Position numbers and translations under genes: made by a program. 64,000 nt of DNA, taken from Claveliimonas sp034178805. GTDB taxonomy: Bacteria; Bacillota; Clostridia; Lachnospirales; Lachnospiraceae. The first letter of the stretch is position 1. Each line of letters starts with the position of its first letter. This document shows, in pieces, positions 60,595 to 64,000 of the stretch. Below the pieces are notes generated by a model that was not told the origin of the DNA, did no database searches, and saw only the letters and a list, made by a program, of their open reading frames with translations. The stretch spans positions 1 to 64,000 of the forward strand of contig NZ_JBNPMZ010000016.1 of the NCBI RefSeq assembly GCF_050314255.1. Reading direction: 5' to 3'.

Positions 60595-60678
60595 TCTGCC
60601 GCTAAAAAGGCGCTAAATTTTTTCTTACATCTTTATGAATCTTTACTTTTTTTTCATTCATATGATATAGTGAGTCAC

Positions 60679-60720
60679 AAAGGAGCATCTGAACAACAGG
60701 ATACTCCTTTTCTTATATTT
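60679..60720 (+). terminator. Hairpin with T-rich tail upstream of the DUF1538 gene
   Basis: AAAGGAG and CTCCTTT enclose a second CTG / CAG stem, followed by TTCTTATATTTTATTTTC. It lies 85 nt past the zinc-ribbon gene and 30 nt before the DUF1538 start. It may end the upstream transcript or, since TATGATATAG (60660-60670) could be a -10 box just before it, act in the leader of the DUF1538 gene. Confidence 0.6.
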
Positions 60721-60743
60721 TATTTTCCCGAAAGGATTTTAAT

Positions 60744-62276
60744 ATGAATTTTTATCACACAAGATTTTCCGAAAAATTTGAAGAAGCTATAAAGGCACTC
60801 CTTCCCATTCTCGGAATTGTATTGATTCTCTGCTTCACAATTGCTCCTGTCCAACCCGGAATCCTGCTCCTGTTCCTTCTGGGTGGTGCACTGATAACTG
60901 TCGGCATGATGTTTTTCACACTGGGTGCAGAACTCGCCATGACGCCAATGGGAGAAAAAGCCGGAGCAAAAATGGCATCTACAAGACGCCTTAATATTGT
61001 ACTTTTCCTGTGCTTCTTTCTCGGTTTTATCATCACTATATCTGAACCGGACCTGCAGGTTCTGGCAGAACAGGTTCCTGCAGTTCCCAACCATATCCTG
61101 ATTATTGCTGTTGCCTGCGGAGTGGGTTTTTTTCTGGTAGTGTCAGCTCTTCGTATGCTGTTCTCCTGTGCCCTCTCCCCTCTTCTGGTTGGATTTTACA
61201 TACTTGTTTTTTTCATGGCATTTCAAATTCCGGAAGACTTCCTTGCCGTTGCCTTTGATTCCGGTGGTGTTACCACCGGTCCGATAACCGTACCCTTCAT
61301 TATGGCTCTTGGTATTGGCTTCGCAGCTGTACGAAGTGACCGCCATGCTGAAAATGACAGTTTCGGTCTCGTTGCCCTTTGCTCGATCGGCCCCATCCTT
61401 GCAGTATTACTTTTAGGCCTGTTATATCATCCTTCCGATACCGGCTATACGCCTCCTTCTCTGCCCGTTATTGAAAATTCCAGAGAGCTCTGGCATTATT
61501 TTATGCATGGATTTCCAAAGTATATGAAGGAAATAGCCTTCTCCCTGCTGCCTATCATTCTTTTTTTCGCCGTATTTCAATTCTTTGCCCTGCGGCTCAA
61601 AAAGAAAAAGCTGCTTAGAATTACTGTGGGACTGATCTATACCTATATCGGATTGGTGCTGTTCCTTACCGGCGCAAATACCGGTTTTATGCCTGCTGGG
61701 AACTATCTGGGGCAGACACTTGCAGGCTTTCCATACCGCTGGATATTAATTCCCATTGGTATGATTATCGGTTACTTCATTGTAAAAGCAGAGCCTGCTG
61801 TTTACGTATTAACAGAACAGGTAGAAGAGATAACTTCCGGTGCCATCCCCGGCAAGGCAATGAGCATCAGTCTCTCTCTGGGAGTCGCTTGCTCTGCAGG
61901 TCTCTCCATGATCCGGGTACTGACGGGAATTTCTATATTCTGGTTCATACTTCCAGGATATGCCATTGCGTTAATCCTCTCCTTTTTTGTCCCAAAAATA
62001 TTTACCGCCATTGCCTTCGATTCCGGTGGTGTATCTTCCGGCCCCATGACCGCGACCTTTCTCCTGCCCTTTGCCATGGGCGCATGCCAGACAGTTGGCG
62101 GCAATATTGTACGGGATGCATTCGGTATCGTAGCCATGGTTGCCATGACCCCACTGATCACCATACAAATTCTGGGTGCAGTTTACCGCTTCCGGTCCCT
62201 GCACAGCGACTCTGCCTCTTCAGCCTCTCCCACCTGTCTGGACAACTGGGAAGATGATGATATTATTGAATTATAA
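60744..62276 (+). CDS. DUF1538 family multi-pass membrane protein (internal duplication)
   Basis: A 510-aa membrane protein with about 13 helices and two homologous halves. Each half carries the signature FDSGGV-(T/S)-(T/S)-GP-(I/M)-T (residues about 170 and 430) and a matching DSFG/DAFG-I-A region a little later, as in DUF1538. The function is unknown. Inverted or tandem duplicated halves with a conserved FDSGG loop are typical of secondary transporters. A PII-like regulator follows by 24 nt, so it is probably a transporter whose activity is set by that partner. AAAGGA precedes the ATG. Confidence 0.9.
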   Translation: MNFYHTRFSEKFEEAIKALLPILGIVLILCFTIAPVQPGILLLFLLGGALITVGMMFFTLGAELAMTPMGEKAGAKMASTRRLNIVLFLCFFLGFIITISEPDLQVLAEQVPAVPNHILIIAVACGVGFFLVVSALRMLFSCALSPLLVGFYILVFFMAFQIPEDFLAVAFDSGGVTTGPITVPFIMALGIGFAAVRSDRHAENDSFGLVALCSIGPILAVLLLGLLYHPSDTGYTPPSLPVIENSRELWHYFMHGFPKYMKEIAFSLLPIILFFAVFQFFALRLKKKKLLRITVGLIYTYIGLVLFLTGANTGFMPAGNYLGQTLAGFPYRWILIPIGMIIGYFIVKAEPAVYVLTEQVEEITSGAIPGKAMSISLSLGVACSAGLSMIRVLTGISIFWFILPGYAIALILSFFVPKIFTAIAFDSGGVSSGPMTATFLLPFAMGACQTVGGNIVRDAFGIVAMVAMTPLITIQILGAVYRFRSLHSDSASSASPTCLDNWEDDDIIEL

Positions 62277-62299
62277 CACCTGGAAATGGAGGATACATC

Positions 62300-62983
62300 A
62301 TGAGTAAAATCTATCTTATGGGTATTATCACGAACCGTTCCATGCGCGATACCTTCCAGTCTTTTTTCGAGAAACATCAGCTATCCGTTCGTTTCTCCAC
62401 ACTTGGCACCGGAACAGCAAGTGATTCCATTCTTAATCTTTTGGGTATGGAAGCCACTGAAAAAGTGATATATCTTTCTTTCATCACAGAAGAAACCTGG
62501 AGCCAGCTTAAAAGAGATCTTTACCTGTCTCTTCACATTGACATTCCCGGCCGCGGTATTGTCTTCTTAATTCCGCCCTCCAGTGTGGGCGGCAAAAAAG
62601 TTCTGCAGTATCTTACTGCAGGTCAGCCTATAGAAATAGAGGAGGAAACCACTTTGAAGAATACAGATTATGAACTGTTAATTACTATCGCCAATGCGGG
62701 CTACACAGATGTCATTATGGACGCTGCAAGAAGTGCTCAGGCGCCTGGCGGTACAGTCATCCACGCCAAAGGAACCGGTGCTTCCCAGGCACAAAAATTC
62801 CTTGGCATTTCTCTCGCCGAAGAAAAAGAACTGATTTTAATCGTTGTACGTTCTTCACAAAAAAATTCAATTATGCGGATTATTATGGAAGAAACCGGTA
62901 TCAAAAGCCCTGCCGGCAGCGTCTGTTTTTCCCTTCCGGTAACCAGTGTTTCAGGTCTGCGCCTTTCAGAGGAAGAATTTTAA
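62300..62983 (+). CDS. Tandem PII-like regulatory protein
   Basis: A 227-aa protein that appears to hold two PII-like folds: residues 1-105 and 115-227 (the second with TIANAGYTDVIMDAARSAQAPGGTVIHAKGTG, the T-loop region KFLGISLAEEKELILIVV, and the C-terminal IMRIIMEETG). PII proteins sense nucleotides and 2-oxoglutarate and regulate membrane channels such as AmtB by direct contact. The gene follows the DUF1538 gene by 23 nt, with GGAGG before the ATG. Direct gating of the DUF1538 protein is inferred from context. Confidence 0.88.
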   Translation: MSKIYLMGIITNRSMRDTFQSFFEKHQLSVRFSTLGTGTASDSILNLLGMEATEKVIYLSFITEETWSQLKRDLYLSLHIDIPGRGIVFLIPPSSVGGKKVLQYLTAGQPIEIEEETTLKNTDYELLITIANAGYTDVIMDAARSAQAPGGTVIHAKGTGASQAQKFLGISLAEEKELILIVVRSSQKNSIMRIIMEETGIKSPAGSVCFSLPVTSVSGLRLSEEEF

Positions 62984-63071
62984 TTTTGTATATAATTTTT
63001 TCAATAAGAGGTTAATATTTCCACTTGTTTCTTTCAACTCTGTCTATTATAATAGTACAGTAATGGATTGA

Positions 63072-63196
63072 AATTCTTCGGGGTAGGGTGAAAGTCCCAA
63101 CCGGCGGTATAGTCCGCGACCTGTTGTCCTTAATCGCGCAACAGTTGATTTGGTGTAATTCCAAAACCGACAGTACAGTCTGGATGAGAGAAGAAA
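63072..63196 (+). ncRNA. FMN riboswitch (RFN element)
   Basis: All conserved segments of the RFN element are present in order: TTCGGGG, AGGGTGAAAGTCCC, ACCGGCGGTA, AGTCCGCGAC, GATTTGGTG, AACCGACAGTA, AGTCTGGATG and AGAGAAG. The outer helix pairs ATTCTTC with GAAGAAAT. It is followed by an intrinsic terminator and an ECF transporter gene for riboflavin, so FMN should switch expression off. Confidence 0.96.
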
Positions 63197-63224
63197 TATG
63201 CGACATACAATGGCTCGATGTGTT

Positions 63225-63258
63225 CCCCGATATTTTCTATATCGGGGTTTTTGTTTTT
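63225..63258 (+). terminator. Riboswitch-controlled terminator
   Basis: CCCCGATAT and ATATCGGGG form a perfect 9-bp stem around TTTCT, followed by TTTTTGTTTTT. It lies 29 nt after the riboswitch core, as expected for an expression platform. The antiterminator pairing was not worked out base by base. Confidence 0.9.
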
Positions 63259-63355
63259 ATAACCCATAATATTGAAACAAACACATCCAACCTCCATACA
63301 ACCGCCAAAAGATGTCACATAATTCCAAGAAGATTTTCTTTCTGCATAATGATGC

Positions 63356-63372
63356 CGCCGGCTTTGCCGGCG
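63356..63372 (+). other. GC-rich hairpin in the ribU leader
   Basis: CGCCGGC-TTT-GCCGGCG, a perfect 7-bp stem 38 nt before the ribU start, inside the 5' leader between terminator and gene. No T-run follows, so it is not a terminator. It may tune translation or stabilise the mRNA. Confidence 0.5.
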
Positions 63373-63410
63373 CGCGTCAGCCAATACTTAACAAAAAGGA
63401 GAGAAAGAAA

Positions 63411-64000
63411 ATGAGTACTGATGTAACAAACAGCGCAACTAATAAAATAAGCGCAAGAATCCGCATGATTGCCCAGGTCGGTATGCTGGCTGCAATCGCA
63501 ACCGTATTAATGTTGTTTGAGATCCCGCTTCCCTTTGCACCGGCTTTCTACGAGATTGATTTCAGTGAAGTTCCCATACTGGTTGGATGTTTCACGATGG
63601 GGCCTCTTGCCGGAGCTACCATTGAATTTATCAAAATTCTTCTGAATTTTGCCATCAATGGAACTATGACTGCAGGTGTAGGAGAAATCGCCAACTTCCT
63701 GATCGGCTGTGCTCTGGTAGTTCCCGCCGGTCTGATCTATAAAAAAATGCACTCCAGAAAAGGTGCTATTATCGGAATGATCACGGGAACTGTGGTTATG
63801 ACATTCCTGGGATGTTTCTTAAATGCTTACATTCTGCTTCCTACTTATGCCAAAGCTTTTGAAATGCCGATGGATGCTCTCATCGGTATGGGAAGTGCTG
63901 TAAATGGAAATATCACCAATCTTCTTACTTTTGTTGCATTTGCCGTTGCACCTTTCAATCTGCTGAAAGGTATACTGGTATCTCTGATCGTGTTGCTGAT
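63411..64000 (+). CDS. ribU: Riboflavin ECF transporter S component RibU (partial, runs off window)
   Basis: The S (substrate-binding) subunit of an ECF-type importer. About 196 codons are visible, open to the window end. The product begins MSTDVTNSATNKISARIRM and continues with a helix QVGMLAAIATVLMLFEIPLPF, then FYEIDFSEVPILVGCFTMGPLAGATIEFIKILL, which is characteristic of RibU, then a further hydrophobic region (GAIIGMITGTVVMTFLGCFLNAYILLPTYA). AAGGAGAG lies before the ATG. The FMN riboswitch 340 nt upstream confirms the substrate. The 3' end is missing. Confidence 0.94.
   Translation, partial: MSTDVTNSATNKISARIRMIAQVGMLAAIATVLMLFEIPLPFAPAFYEIDFSEVPILVGCFTMGPLAGATIEFIKILLNFAINGTMTAGVGEIANFLIGCALVVPAGLIYKKMHSRKGAIIGMITGTVVMTFLGCFLNAYILLPTYAKAFEMPMDALIGMGSAVNGNITNLLTFVAFAVAPFNLLKGILVSLIVLL

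Noticed and set aside
60595..60660. Weak GCCGCTAAAAAGGCGC stem after the zinc-ribbon gene
   Set aside because: The stem is too short and poorly paired to call a terminator; the later hairpin at 60679 is a better candidate.
63088..63414. Open frames across the FMN riboswitch on both strands
   Set aside because: The conserved bases are fully explained by the RFN element and terminator, and the frames have no start signals.

Overview
The window reads as chromosomal DNA of a low-to-moderate-GC anaerobic Firmicute, most likely a gut member of the Lachnospiraceae (Clostridium cluster XIVa). The evidence is the 5' end of a 16S rRNA gene with a cluster-XIVa-like V1 region, a glycyl-radical hydroxyproline dehydratase system, rubredoxin, FtsEX with a PcsB-like hydrolase, AddAB, an ECF-type riboflavin transporter under an FMN riboswitch, and a small protein resembling alpha/beta-type spore proteins, which hints at a spore-forming ancestry. 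Almost everything from 1 to 60.2 kb lies on the minus strand, including the rRNA operon. The plus-strand exceptions are regulators at 7.1, 18.9 and 25.9 kb and the block from 60.3 kb to the end.

Layout from low to high coordinates: a truncated rrn operon with two tandem promoters (1-615); radA, a 137-aa beta-rich protein and clpC headed by a GntR/YtrA-type regulator (0.7-5.5 kb); alanine dehydrogenase divergent from an RpiR regulator (5.7-7.9 kb); purE-purM-purN-purD (8-11.5 kb) preceded by a 120-bp hairpin-rich gap; an envelope/peptidase group with an M29 aminopeptidase carrying a long N-terminal extension, a VanZ-like protein and small membrane proteins, then pyrE and rubredoxin (11.6-15.7 kb); an M20 amidohydrolase with two multi-pass membrane proteins and a divergent regulator (15.9-20.2 kb); pyrC-pyrF-pyrK-pyrD behind a TetR gene (20.3-24.8 kb); and a hydroxyproline/proline module (24.9-31.1 kb).

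The second half holds a division and wall-remodelling operon (ftsE-ftsX-M23 hydrolase-S41 protease, preceded by a CdaR-type regulator, 31.3-36.4 kb), a WecG/TagA glycosyltransferase, a spore-protein-like ORF, a PadR/DUF1700/DUF4097/PspC envelope module (37.7-39.8 kb), addBA (40-47 kb), hflX, a TPR lipoprotein, a zinc/cadmium-type module with two P-type ATPases and a SmtB-like repressor (48.9-53.7 kb), lpd, ung, hisH-hisF, a two-component system (58-60.2 kb), and on the plus strand a zinc-ribbon protein, a DUF1538 membrane protein with a tandem PII-like partner, and an FMN riboswitch followed by ribU, which is cut by the window end.

The most coherent metabolic unit is 24.9-31.1 kb. The glycyl radical enzyme has the expected HypD residues, each shifted by one from the published enzyme as I recall it. 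It sits with its activase, P5C reductase and a proline-type aminopeptidase: together they would release hydroxyproline from peptides, dehydrate it to pyrroline-5-carboxylate and reduce that to proline. The least described units are the M20/two-membrane-protein/regulator set and the DUF1538-PII-like pair. A family of very long GGGGACGG palindromes occurs at three places between 20 and 28 kb, and one copy supplies the last codons of a regulator. No CRISPR array, prophage, insertion sequence or tRNA gene was seen.
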